A stretch of 8,161 bases of DNA, from the NCBI GenBank assembly GCA_900319255.1, contig ONNU01000218.1:1-8161 (forward strand). The letters are read 5' to 3'. Below, piece after piece: positions 1 to 5,739 of this stretch (its first letter is position 1; every line of letters begins with the position of its first letter). The notes below the pieces were generated by a model. That model did no database searches. It worked only from the letters and a program-made list of their open reading frames with translations, and was not told the DNA's origin. Both the position numbers and the translations under genes were made by a program. The DNA is from an uncultured Eubacteriales bacterium (GTDB lineage: Bacteria; Bacillota; Clostridia; Oscillospirales; Acutalibacteraceae).

Positions 1-494
1 AGAGAATTCATCATATTATTACCGTCGCCGATAAATGCCATTTTAAGACCCTGGAGCTTGCCCTTATACTCACGTATGGTCATAAGGTCAGCAAGAATCT
101 GGCAGGGATGGCAGAAATCTGTAAGGCCGTTGATAATCGGGATGCTGCCGTACTGCGCAAGGGATTCGACCTCGCTCTGCTCAAAGGTACGGATCATAAT
201 GCCGTCAAGATAGCGTGAAAGCACTCTTGCGGTATCCTGTACAGGCTCTCCTCTGCCGATCTGCATATCCTTTGATGAAAGGAATATGGGCTGACCTCCT
301 AACTGGTACATACCTACCTCAAAAGATACTCTTGTTCTTGTGGATGCCTTTTCAAAGATAAGTCCAAGGGATTTGCCCTCCAGACGCTTATGCGGGATTC
401 CGTGCTTCTGCTCATATTTGAGCTGGTCAGCAAGATTAAGTATCTCAATGACCTCCTCAGATGTGAGATCAAGCATTTTCAGTAAATGTTTCAT
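1..494 (-). CDS. argF: Ornithine carbamoyltransferase (partial, N-terminal half)
   Basis: Transfers the carbamoyl group of carbamoyl phosphate to ornithine, giving citrulline, in the cytosol. Only the first 164 codons are inside the window; the family is usually about 300-335 residues, so the ornithine-binding half with the HCLP motif lies outside. The ATG at 494 is preceded by a strong AAGGAGG site. Visible motifs are the carbamoyl-phosphate loop STRTR at residues 51-55, followed by VSFE; HPCQ at 129-132, which is typical of ornithine (not aspartate) carbamoyltransferases; and GDGNN at 156-160 at the start of the second domain. It lies 113 bp downstream of argD on the same strand, as the last arg gene seen here. 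A putrescine or other carbamoyltransferase shares STRTR, but the arg context and HPCQ make ArgF much the best call. No frame damage is visible. Confidence 0.95.
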   Translation of the reverse strand, partial: MKHLLKMLDLTSEEVIEILNLADQLKYEQKHGIPHKRLEGKSLGLIFEKASTRTRVSFEVGMYQLGGQPIFLSSKDMQIGRGEPVQDTARVLSRYLDGIMIRTFEQSEVESLAQYGSIPIINGLTDFCHPCQILADLMTIREYKGKLQGLKMAFIGDGNNMMNS

Positions 495-538
495 TGGTGT
501 TCCTCCTTGTCTTTTATTCAGTTGATTTGAAATAATAC

Positions 539-554
539 AAAACAAATTTGTTTT
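539..554. repeat. 16-bp perfect AT-rich palindrome upstream of argF
   Basis: The sequence AAAACAAATTTGTTTT reads the same on both strands. It lies about 45 bp upstream of the argF start, in the argD-argF spacer. It could be an operator or just AT-rich low-complexity DNA. It does not match the usual ARG-box half-sites TGAAT/ATTCA, and it is too AT-rich for a good terminator stem. The function is unknown. Confidence 0.4.
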
Positions 555-565
555 TCGCTTACCGT

Positions 566-587
566 ACTCTTGTGCGGCGATAAGAGT
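566..587. repeat. Small inverted repeat in the argD-argF spacer
   Basis: The arms ACTCTT (566-571) and AAGAGT (582-587) form a 6-bp stem with a 10-base GC-rich loop, 20 bp past the argD stop codon. No T-run follows it on the minus strand, so it is not a convincing terminator for argD. It may be a weak mRNA 3' hairpin between argD and argF, or chance. Confidence 0.3.
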
Positions 588-607
588 TTCTATTTTTACC
601 GCTGCTT

Positions 608-1783
608 TTATTCCGCCATCAGACCGGAAAGTATCTCCAGTCCCTTATCTATCTCCTCATAGCTGATATTCAGCGGCGGGAGAAGTCTCAGAAGATCCTT
701 TGCTGTCAGGATAAGCAGTCCGTTTTCAACGCATTTTGCTGCGATCTCCTTTGCATTATCCTTTTCTGTGACAATGCCTATCATCATGCCCTTGCCCCTT
801 ACCTCTTTGACATTCTGCATAGAGCTGAGCTTTTGTCTGATATAATCGCCTTTTTTGCATACCTCTGCAAGGAATCCGGGAGCTGTTACTCTTGAAAGCA
901 CCTCTTTTGCAGCAGCGCAGGCAACGGGGTTTCCTCCGAAGGTAGTACCATGTGTGCCGGGTGTCATGACATTACCCAGCTTTTCATTACAGATACATGC
1001 TCCTATAGGAAGTCCGCCGCCGAGACCCTTTGCAGATGTAATGACATCGGGCTTTATTCCGTACTGCTCATAGCAATAGACTGTGCCTGTTCTGGAAATA
1101 CCCGTCTGCACCTCATCCACCATGAGAAGCATATCCTTCTCACCGCAAAGCCTTGCAGCAGCATCCACAAATTCCTGGGAAAGCGGCATTACACCGCCCT
1201 CTCCCTGCACAAGCTCGATGAATACTGCGCAGACATCATCTCCGGCTTTAGCCTCAAGATCCTTTATATCATTTGCAGTAACATATTCAAAGCCCTCTGT
1301 AAACGGGAAAAAGAAATTATGGAACACATCCTGACCGGTCGCAGCAAGGGTGGTCACTGTTCTTCCGTGGAAGGAATTTACAAGGGTCAGTATTTTCTGT
1401 CTGCCCTTTCCGTATTTATCAAAGCTGTATTTTCTTGCGATCTTTATCGCACATTCATTTGCCTCTGCTCCGCTGTTGCAGAGAAAGACCTTATCCATGC
1501 CTGTAAGCTCACAGAGCTTCTTTGACACCTCGGTCTGGAGGGGAGAATAATAAAGATTCGATATATGCTGTACTGCCGCAGCCTGGGCGCTTACAGCCTT
1601 TACCCAGCCTTCATCACAATATCCCAGACAGTTTACGCCTATTCCGCTGGTAAAATCTATATATTCCTTACCCTCTGCATCCTTTGCAGTCGCTCCCTTT
1701 CCGCTGACTATCGCAGTCTGGAAACGTCCGTAGGTATGCATCATATATTGCTGTTCATCATTTTTGATATCCTCAAAATTCAT
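608..1783 (-). CDS. argD: Acetylornithine aminotransferase
   Basis: PLP-dependent class III aminotransferase that converts N-acetylglutamate 5-semialdehyde plus glutamate to N2-acetylornithine and 2-oxoglutarate in the cytosol. The 391 residues match the usual family length of about 390-400. Seen in order: NSGAEANE (103-110, phosphate-binding loop), FHGRT (138-142, aromatic stacking on PLP), ELVQGEGG (190-197), VDEVQTG (222-228, Asp223 to the pyridine nitrogen), SAKGLGGGLPIGA with the Schiff-base Lys252, and THGTTFGGN near 277-285. I place the start at the ATG at 1783, because GAGGTG (1790-1795) sits 6 bases before it. The in-frame GTG at 1792 falls inside that ribosome binding site and is unlikely to be used. 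The gene has its own likely promoter at 1871-1900. ArgD enzymes often also serve as succinyldiaminopimelate aminotransferase in lysine synthesis, which cannot be decided here. Confidence 0.96.
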   Translation of the reverse strand: MNFEDIKNDEQQYMMHTYGRFQTAIVSGKGATAKDAEGKEYIDFTSGIGVNCLGYCDEGWVKAVSAQAAAVQHISNLYYSPLQTEVSKKLCELTGMDKVFLCNSGAEANECAIKIARKYSFDKYGKGRQKILTLVNSFHGRTVTTLAATGQDVFHNFFFPFTEGFEYVTANDIKDLEAKAGDDVCAVFIELVQGEGGVMPLSQEFVDAAARLCGEKDMLLMVDEVQTGISRTGTVYCYEQYGIKPDVITSAKGLGGGLPIGACICNEKLGNVMTPGTHGTTFGGNPVACAAAKEVLSRVTAPGFLAEVCKKGDYIRQKLSSMQNVKEVRGKGMMIGIVTEKDNAKEIAAKCVENGLLILTAKDLLRLLPPLNISYEEIDKGLEILSGLMAE

Positions 1784-1789
1784 TTCTGA

Positions 1790-1795
1790 CACCTC
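1790..1795 (-). promoter_or_regulatory. Ribosome binding site that sets the argD start
   Basis: GAGGTG lies 6 bases before the ATG at 1783. The last three bases of this site are the alternative GTG start at 1792, which has no Shine-Dalgarno sequence of its own. This favours the ATG and a protein three residues shorter than the longest open frame. Confidence 0.7.
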
Positions 1796-1831
1796 GGGAT
1801 TAATTTATAGTTATTAGTTTTTATAGTGAAC

Positions 1832-1847
1832 GTAAAATAATTTTTAC
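1832..1847. repeat. AT-rich inverted repeat in the argD leader
   Basis: The arms GTAAAA (1832-1837) and TTTTAC (1842-1847) flank 4 bases. On the minus strand it falls in the predicted untranslated leader of argD, roughly 50 bases before the start codon. It could be an operator half-site pair or a weak hairpin. It does not clearly match an ARG box. Confidence 0.3.
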
Positions 1848-1869
1848 TTAGCTATTTTTTTGCAAACTT

Positions 1870-1881
1870 GATTGTACAATC
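1870..1881. repeat. 12-bp perfect palindrome over the argD -10 box
   Basis: GATTGTACAATC is identical on both strands and contains the predicted -10 hexamer TACAAT. Operators that overlap a -10 box commonly act in repression. The half-sites are not those of the known ARG box, so a link to ArgR is unproven. Confidence 0.45.
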
Positions 1882-1900
1882 GCTGATGGAGTAAAGTCAA
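1871..1900 (-). promoter_or_regulatory. Likely sigma-A promoter of argD
   Basis: On the minus strand there is a -35 box TTGACT (1900-1895) and a -10 box TACAAT (1876-1871) separated by 18 bases, each one mismatch from consensus. Transcription would start near 1864, leaving a leader of about 80 bases before argD. The -10 box lies inside the 12-bp palindrome GATTGTACAATC (1870-1881), and the -35 box overlaps one arm of a second inverted repeat (1890-1919). This layout would suit a repressor site. It suggests that argD and perhaps argF can be transcribed separately from the argGHCJB genes. The prediction is by eye only. Confidence 0.55.
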
Positions 1901-1919
1901 AACAGTAATGACTTTTACT
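1890..1919. repeat. Inverted repeat over the argD -35 region
   Basis: The arm AGTAAAGTCA (1890-1899) pairs with TGACTTTTACT (1909-1919), giving 10 bp with a single bulged T and a 9-base spacer. The proximal arm overlaps the predicted -35 box TTGACT. It could be an operator. It lies upstream of the predicted transcription start, so it would not be in the argD transcript made from that promoter. Confidence 0.45.
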
Positions 1920-1929
1920 ATTGTTATCA

Positions 1930-1989
1930 GACAGAGATTTCTCAGCCAGGTCCGGAGAGGTCAACTTAGCGAACCCGTCGTCCTCTGCC
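1930..1989 (-). other. GC-rich, possibly structured stretch between DUF3592 gene and argD
   Basis: This part of the 221-bp spacer is markedly richer in G+C than the AT-rich argD promoter beside it. On the minus strand its ends pair, GGCAGAG (1989-1983) with CTCTGTC (1936-1930), 7 bp with one G-U pair. Inside there is a possible GGTT/GACC stem. It lies 15 bases after the DUF3592 gene stop, in that gene's 3' region and upstream of the argD promoter. I compared it from memory with TPP, SAM, glycine, guanidine-I and SRP RNAs and found no convincing match. It may be a 3' structure, a decayed repeat, or chance. Confidence 0.25.
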
Positions 1990-2004
1990 ATAGCTCAGGG
2001 AGTT

Positions 2005-2430
2005 TTACATTGCCGTTATCATCGAGATCAGCATAATCGCTGCGCTCACCAGAAGCAGGGCTGCAACTGCCATAAGAATAAAGCCGAGCTTTCCTGAGCC
2101 TTGTCCTTCAATATAGGAATACTGCGGATCCCTGGGATCGTAGATAACATTTACAGTTCTTGCCTGTTCCCTGCTGTTTGTGCCCATGCGTGAAACAATG
2201 TGAAACACTTTGTCATCAACGGTATATTCGTACACAGGAAAATACAGCTCATGCCCTTTGTCCTTATCATACTGTTCTGTGACATCATACAATAAAGCCC
2301 TTTTTGTCTTTGTACATCTTGCCTTCCGCCGCCCTGATGATCTCAGGACGGCGGCAGAAACAAATGCAAGCAGTATTCCGAAAACTGCGCAGGTCACACA
2401 GGCTGCAAGGTCAAAAACATCAAATTTCAT
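2005..2430 (-). CDS. Small two-helix membrane protein, DUF3592-like
   Basis: Function unknown. The 141-residue protein starts at an ATG with AAAGGAA about 10 bases upstream. It has a hydrophobic helix at about residues 7-29, then a basic stretch (RRKARCTKTKR, 34-44), a soluble segment of about 65 residues, a second strongly hydrophobic helix at about 115-138, and almost no tail. The soluble segment carries the pattern I associate with DUF3592: PVYEYTVDDKVF (65-76), then VNVIYDPRDP (93-102) and SYIEG. The basic region after helix 1 suggests that the middle domain is cytoplasmic. It follows argB by 27 bp on the same strand and is probably co-transcribed with it, yet no arginine enzyme has this shape. 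An arginine or ornithine transport accessory is conceivable but unsupported, and it may simply be a passenger. The gene looks intact. Confidence 0.75.
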   Translation of the reverse strand: MKFDVFDLAACVTCAVFGILLAFVSAAVLRSSGRRKARCTKTKRALLYDVTEQYDKDKGHELYFPVYEYTVDDKVFHIVSRMGTNSREQARTVNVIYDPRDPQYSYIEGQGSGKLGFILMAVAALLLVSAAIMLISMITAM

Positions 2431-2457
2431 AAGCAGCGTATTCCTTTAATAATTCCA

Positions 2458-3318
2458 TCAATAAAACATGGTTCCGATGCCTTCGTCGGAGAACATCTCA
2501 ATAAGTATGGAATGCGGTATCCTGCCGTCGATGATATGAGCGCGCTTTACGCCTCTGCGCACAGCTTCAACACAGCAGTCGATCTTCGGGATCATGCCGC
2601 CGGAGATTATTCCCTCGCGCTTGAGTGAAGGTACCTCGCTGACATTGACTACCGGGATAAGGGTATTTTCATCATCCCTGTCCTTGAGAAGTCCCCTTAT
2701 ATCGGTCATAAGTATAAGCTTTACTGCGCCAAGCCCGGCTGCTATCCTCGCCGCTGCAAGATCAGCATTGATATTATATACCGCGCCGTTATATCCGCCG
2801 GCTATGGTGGATATGATCGGGATATAGCCGTTCCTTGTAGCGTCTGTGATAACGCCGGTATTGACCTCTGTTATCTCGCCGACAAAGCCCAGATCATCAG
2901 CGGAAATGACCTTTTCAGCCATTATCATCCTGCCGTCAAGTCCGCAAAGTCCGATAGCCTTGCCGCTGTGCTGTTCAAGGAGCTGGACAAGGGATTTGTT
3001 TACCTTTCCGGCAAGAACCATCTGCACAACATCTATCGTTTCCTCATCGGTCACTCTCAGACCGTTTACAAATTTGCTTTCCTTGCCGATCTTGCCCAGC
3101 ATCTGGCTGATCTCAGGACCGCCGCCGTGTACAAGCACAACATTTATTCCCACAAGCTGCAGCAGTACGATATCGCTCATTACCGCCTCTTTAAGCTCAG
3201 CGTTTATCATAGCGTTTCCGCCGTATTTGATAACGATAGTCTGACCTGCCCATCTCTGGATATAGGGCAGCGCCTGTATAAGAATATTTGCGCGGTCCTT
3301 ATCTGTAATATTCCGCAT
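2458..3318 (-). CDS. argB: Acetylglutamate kinase
   Basis: Phosphorylates N-acetylglutamate with ATP to N-acetylglutamyl phosphate in the cytosol. It is an amino-acid-kinase fold protein of 286 residues from the chosen ATG, close to the usual 285-300. Motifs: KYGGNAM (31-37), HGGGPEI (64-70, substrate and phosphate loop), YNINAD (181-186), MTDIRGLL (204-211), GGMIPK (240-245) and HIIDGR (261-266). About 30 residues precede KYGG, including ANILIQALPYI; this N-terminal helix is typical of hexameric, arginine-inhibited enzymes, so feedback inhibition is likely. A longer reading from the GTG at 3351 would overlap argJ by 17 bp, but it has no ribosome binding site. The ATG at 3318 has AGGGAG 9 bases upstream and lies 16 bp after the argJ stop. 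Confidence 0.96.
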   Translation of the reverse strand: MRNITDKDRANILIQALPYIQRWAGQTIVIKYGGNAMINAELKEAVMSDIVLLQLVGINVVLVHGGGPEISQMLGKIGKESKFVNGLRVTDEETIDVVQMVLAGKVNKSLVQLLEQHSGKAIGLCGLDGRMIMAEKVISADDLGFVGEITEVNTGVITDATRNGYIPIISTIAGGYNGAVYNINADLAAARIAAGLGAVKLILMTDIRGLLKDRDDENTLIPVVNVSEVPSLKREGIISGGMIPKIDCCVEAVRRGVKRAHIIDGRIPHSILIEMFSDEGIGTMFY

Positions 3319-3327
3319 TTTATCCAA

Positions 3328-3333
3328 CTCCCT
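3328..3333 (-). promoter_or_regulatory. Ribosome binding site that sets the argB start
   Basis: AGGGAG lies immediately after the argJ stop codon and 9 bases before the ATG at 3318. The upstream GTG at 3351 is preceded by AGATCAAC, with no Shine-Dalgarno character. This supports the shorter ArgB, whose N-terminus also lines up with that of other NAG kinases. Confidence 0.65.
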
Positions 3334-3334
3334 G

Positions 3335-4561
3335 TTATGTTCTGTAATCACCGTTGATCTTTACATAATCATATGTAAGATCGCAGCCGTAGGCTTCTGC
3401 GCTGCTTTCGCCGTCGCCAAGCTCCACGATTATATCTATTTCGTTTTCCGTAAGTATCTCCTTGGCAAGCTCCTCGGAAAATTCAATTCCTGCGCCGTTT
3501 TTGCAGACATCTATCTTTCCCGCAGATGAAGCAAAGGATACATCCACCTTATGAACATCAACATCACATCCGGAATATCCGATAGCGCAGAGTACGCGTC
3601 CCCAGTTTGCATCCGAGCCGAACATTGCCGCCTTGAGCAGGCTTGAACAGATGACAGATTTTGCAACGCCCTTTGCATCCTTCTCTGTCTTTGCTCCGCT
3701 GACCTTGCAGACAAGAAGCTTTGTTGCTCCCTCGCCGTCCTTTGCCATCTTTCTTGAAAGCTCCCTGCATACCGCTGTCAGAGCTTCAACAAATGCGTCA
3801 TAATCCTCGCCCTCGCAGGTGATCTTTTCATTTCCTGCAAGTCCCGATGCCATTACTGAAAGCATATCGTTTGTTGAAGTATCTCCGTCAATGCTTATCA
3901 TATTGAAGCTGTTATCTGCGGCAGTCTTTACAGCCTTCTGTATCATCTCTGCGGAAATGGCTGCGTCAGTTGTGACAAAGCAAAGCATGGTTGCCATATT
4001 CGGATGTATCATACCGCTGCCCTTTGAGATACCGCCCAGCTTTACGGTCTTTCCGCCGATGGTTGTCTCGATAGCTGACTCTTTCTTTACAGTATCGGTG
4101 GTCATGATAGCTTCGGCGCAGTTTGATGCGCCTTCGTTTTCTTCTGAAAGCTCAGATACAAGCTGCTTCATGCTGTCTGCAACAGGCTCGATGGGAAGTA
4201 TCTGTCCGATAACTCCTGTGGATGCCACAATAACGTCATCTGCGTCAATGCCCAGCTCCCTTGCAGCAAGCTCGCACATCTGCTGCGCCTTCATATCGCC
4301 GTCTGCATTACAGGTATTTGCATTGCCGCTGTTTGCAATAACTGCCTGCGCATAACCGTTTGCAAGATTCTTTCTGCATATGGTTATGGGTGAGCTTTGA
4401 ACAAGGTTTGTTGTATAAACTGCTGCGGCTGTACATTTTGTTTCGCAGTAAATAAGTCCAAGGTCACGCTTTGATTTATTCTTTCTGATACCGCAGTGTA
4501 CGCCGGAAGCCTTGAAGCCCTTTGCTGCTGTAACTGATCCTTCTATATTCTTATAATTCAA
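3335..4561 (-). CDS. argJ: Bifunctional ornithine acetyltransferase / N-acetylglutamate synthase
   Basis: Moves the acetyl group from N-acetylornithine to glutamate, releasing ornithine and regenerating N-acetylglutamate. Many family members also make N-acetylglutamate from acetyl-CoA. It is an Ntn-hydrolase-like protein of 408 residues, the normal length. It should cleave itself between Ala190 and Thr191 in MATMLCF; Thr191 becomes the nucleophile of the beta chain. Other motifs are VTAAKGFKA near the N-terminus, IANSGNAN (75-82), STGVIG (114-119, with the Thr-Gly oxyanion hole), KGSGMIHPN (180-188), DANWGR (317-322) and a C-terminal NGDYRT. The start is TTG: an in-frame TGA lies 7 codons upstream with no ATG between, and AGGAGG sits 8 bases before it. 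argA is absent from the window, which agrees with a bifunctional enzyme but does not prove it. Confidence 0.96.
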   Translation of the reverse strand: MNYKNIEGSVTAAKGFKASGVHCGIRKNKSKRDLGLIYCETKCTAAAVYTTNLVQSSPITICRKNLANGYAQAVIANSGNANTCNADGDMKAQQMCELAARELGIDADDVIVASTGVIGQILPIEPVADSMKQLVSELSEENEGASNCAEAIMTTDTVKKESAIETTIGGKTVKLGGISKGSGMIHPNMATMLCFVTTDAAISAEMIQKAVKTAADNSFNMISIDGDTSTNDMLSVMASGLAGNEKITCEGEDYDAFVEALTAVCRELSRKMAKDGEGATKLLVCKVSGAKTEKDAKGVAKSVICSSLLKAAMFGSDANWGRVLCAIGYSGCDVDVHKVDVSFASSAGKIDVCKNGAGIEFSEELAKEILTENEIDIIVELGDGESSAEAYGCDLTYDYVKINGDYRT

Positions 4562-4569
4562 TCCTGTTC

Positions 4570-4575
4570 CCTCCT
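4570..4575 (-). promoter_or_regulatory. Strong ribosome binding site in front of the argJ TTG start
   Basis: AGGAGG lies 8 bases before the TTG at 4561. An in-frame TGA at 4582-4580 excludes any upstream ATG, so TTG is the only start that keeps the conserved ArgJ N-terminus. A weak start codon paired with a near-perfect site may tune ArgJ output relative to ArgC and ArgB. Confidence 0.75.
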
Positions 4576-4608
4576 GATATCAGAGCTTTCCACTCTGTGA
4601 TTTTCTTA

Positions 4609-5646
4609 TCAGAATGCCGGCGGCACTATGACAAGACCTGTTTTTTCATCCAGTCCGAAAATAATATTCATATTCTGCACTGCCTGACCTGCTGCACCCT
4701 TTACCATATTATCTATCGCAGAGATAGCAACAAGTGTATTTGTGCGCTTGTCATGGTGCAGGGAAACATCACAGAAGTTTGAATATTTGATATTATGTAT
4801 ATCAGCATTTGCGCCGTCCGGAAGAAGTCTTACAAAGAATTCGTCCTTGTAGAAATTCTCATATTCCTCTCTGATCTGCTCGAAGGTCACGCCGTCCTTT
4901 ATTCTTGCATAGCAGGTGGAGATGATGCCTCTGTTCACCGGAAGAAGATGCGGTACAAATGTTATTGTAACATCCCTGCCGGAAAGCTTTGAAAGGGTCT
5001 GCTCGATCTCCGGAGTATGTCTGTGATTTGCCACCTTGTATGCATGGAAGCCTTCGTTCAGCTCGGGGTAGTGATTGCCCTGATTAGGCTTTCTTCCAGC
5101 GCCGGTAACGCCTGATTTTGAATCAACGATAATCCCCTCTGTGCTGACAAGCCCTGACTTTACAGCGGGAGCCAGGGCAAGAGGTGCGCCTGTTGTATAG
5201 CAGCCGGGATTTGCGATGATCCTTTTGCCCTTGATATTCTCTCTGAAAAGCTCCGGCAGACCGTATACAGAACGCTTATGAAGGTCATGGTCAAGAAATT
5301 CGCATCCGTACCACTCCTTATATTCATCCTCGCTTTCAAGTCTGAAATCTGCGCCAAGATCAATAAAGGCTTTTCCTGCCTTATCACACTGCGCTGCAAG
5401 CTCCTGTGAAAGTCCGTGAGGAAGCGCCGCAAAGATAACGTCGCTCTTTTCAACTACCTCGTCCTGTGTCTTACATTCCATATCGCAAAGGCTTTTATAT
5501 GAGGGATAGACCTCGCTGAGCTTCTTTCCCTCAAAGCTTACTGAGCTGATGGCTGCGATCTCAGCCTCCGGATGTGTGAGCAGTATACGCACAAGCTCTG
5601 CCCCTGCATATCCGGTTGCACCGATAATTCCTGCTTTTATTTTCAT
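4609..5646 (-). CDS. argC: N-acetyl-gamma-glutamyl-phosphate reductase
   Basis: NADPH-dependent reduction of N-acetylglutamyl phosphate to N-acetylglutamate 5-semialdehyde, the step between ArgB and ArgD, in the cytosol. The 345 residues match the long (type 1) family. Visible: the Rossmann nucleotide loop GATGYAG (9-15), LPHG (75-78), DLGADFRL (96-103), the catalytic NPGCYTT with Cys149, SGVTGAGRKP (178-187), HRHTPEIEQ (208-216) with His210 as the likely general base, and PVNRGI (236-241). The ATG at 5646 follows GAGG at a spacing of 9 bases. It is separated from argH by 93 bp holding a GC-rich palindrome, and from argJ by 47 bp. The C-terminus ends in VPPAF, as expected for a complete protein. 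Confidence 0.96.
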   Translation of the reverse strand: MKIKAGIIGATGYAGAELVRILLTHPEAEIAAISSVSFEGKKLSEVYPSYKSLCDMECKTQDEVVEKSDVIFAALPHGLSQELAAQCDKAGKAFIDLGADFRLESEDEYKEWYGCEFLDHDLHKRSVYGLPELFRENIKGKRIIANPGCYTTGAPLALAPAVKSGLVSTEGIIVDSKSGVTGAGRKPNQGNHYPELNEGFHAYKVANHRHTPEIEQTLSKLSGRDVTITFVPHLLPVNRGIISTCYARIKDGVTFEQIREEYENFYKDEFFVRLLPDGANADIHNIKYSNFCDVSLHHDKRTNTLVAISAIDNMVKGAAGQAVQNMNIIFGLDEKTGLVIVPPAF

Positions 5647-5675
5647 TTTCCCTTACCTCTTTTTCTTTGACGATC

Positions 5676-5713
5676 AACCCCTCAGCTCCCCTGCGGTGAG
5701 CGGTGGAGGGGTT
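5676..5713. repeat. GC-rich palindrome between argH and argC
   Basis: The 8-base arms AACCCCTC (5676-5683) and GAGGGGTT (5706-5713) pair perfectly around 22 bases. The interior contains CTCCCCT and a tandem CGGTG-AG-CGGTG. The C-rich AACCCCTC/AGCTCCCC wording resembles short palindromic repeats I recall scattered between genes in Ruminococcus-like genomes; that comparison is from memory. On the minus strand no T-run follows, so it should not stop transcription into argC. On the plus strand TTTTCTCT follows, but no plus-strand gene is present. It may act as an mRNA processing or stability element between argH and argC. Confidence 0.5.
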
Positions 5714-5739
5714 TTCTCTGAACTATAAGCTATTATCTG

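Noticed and set aside
950..1525. 191-codon plus-strand open frame
   Set aside because: It lies wholly antisense to argD, whose catalytic motifs are intact. The product is Cys/Leu/Ile-rich with no domain, so it is a shadow frame.
1784..1792. Longer ArgD reading from the GTG at 1792
   Set aside because: That GTG is part of the ribosome binding site for the ATG at 1783.
1922..2004. Riboswitch or SRP RNA in the spacer before argD
   Set aside because: The fragments CTGAGA and CAGGTCCGGA recall TPP and SRP RNA elements, but the remaining conserved segments are absent and the position is upstream of the argD promoter.
3319..3351. Longer ArgB reading from the GTG at 3351, overlapping argJ
   Set aside because: There is no Shine-Dalgarno upstream. 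The ATG at 3318 has AGGGAG and matches the family N-terminus.
3819..4355. 178-codon plus-strand open frame opposite argJ
   Set aside because: Its Ser/Pro/Ala-rich composition comes from the complementary strand of argJ codons. There is no ribosome binding site and no recognisable domain.
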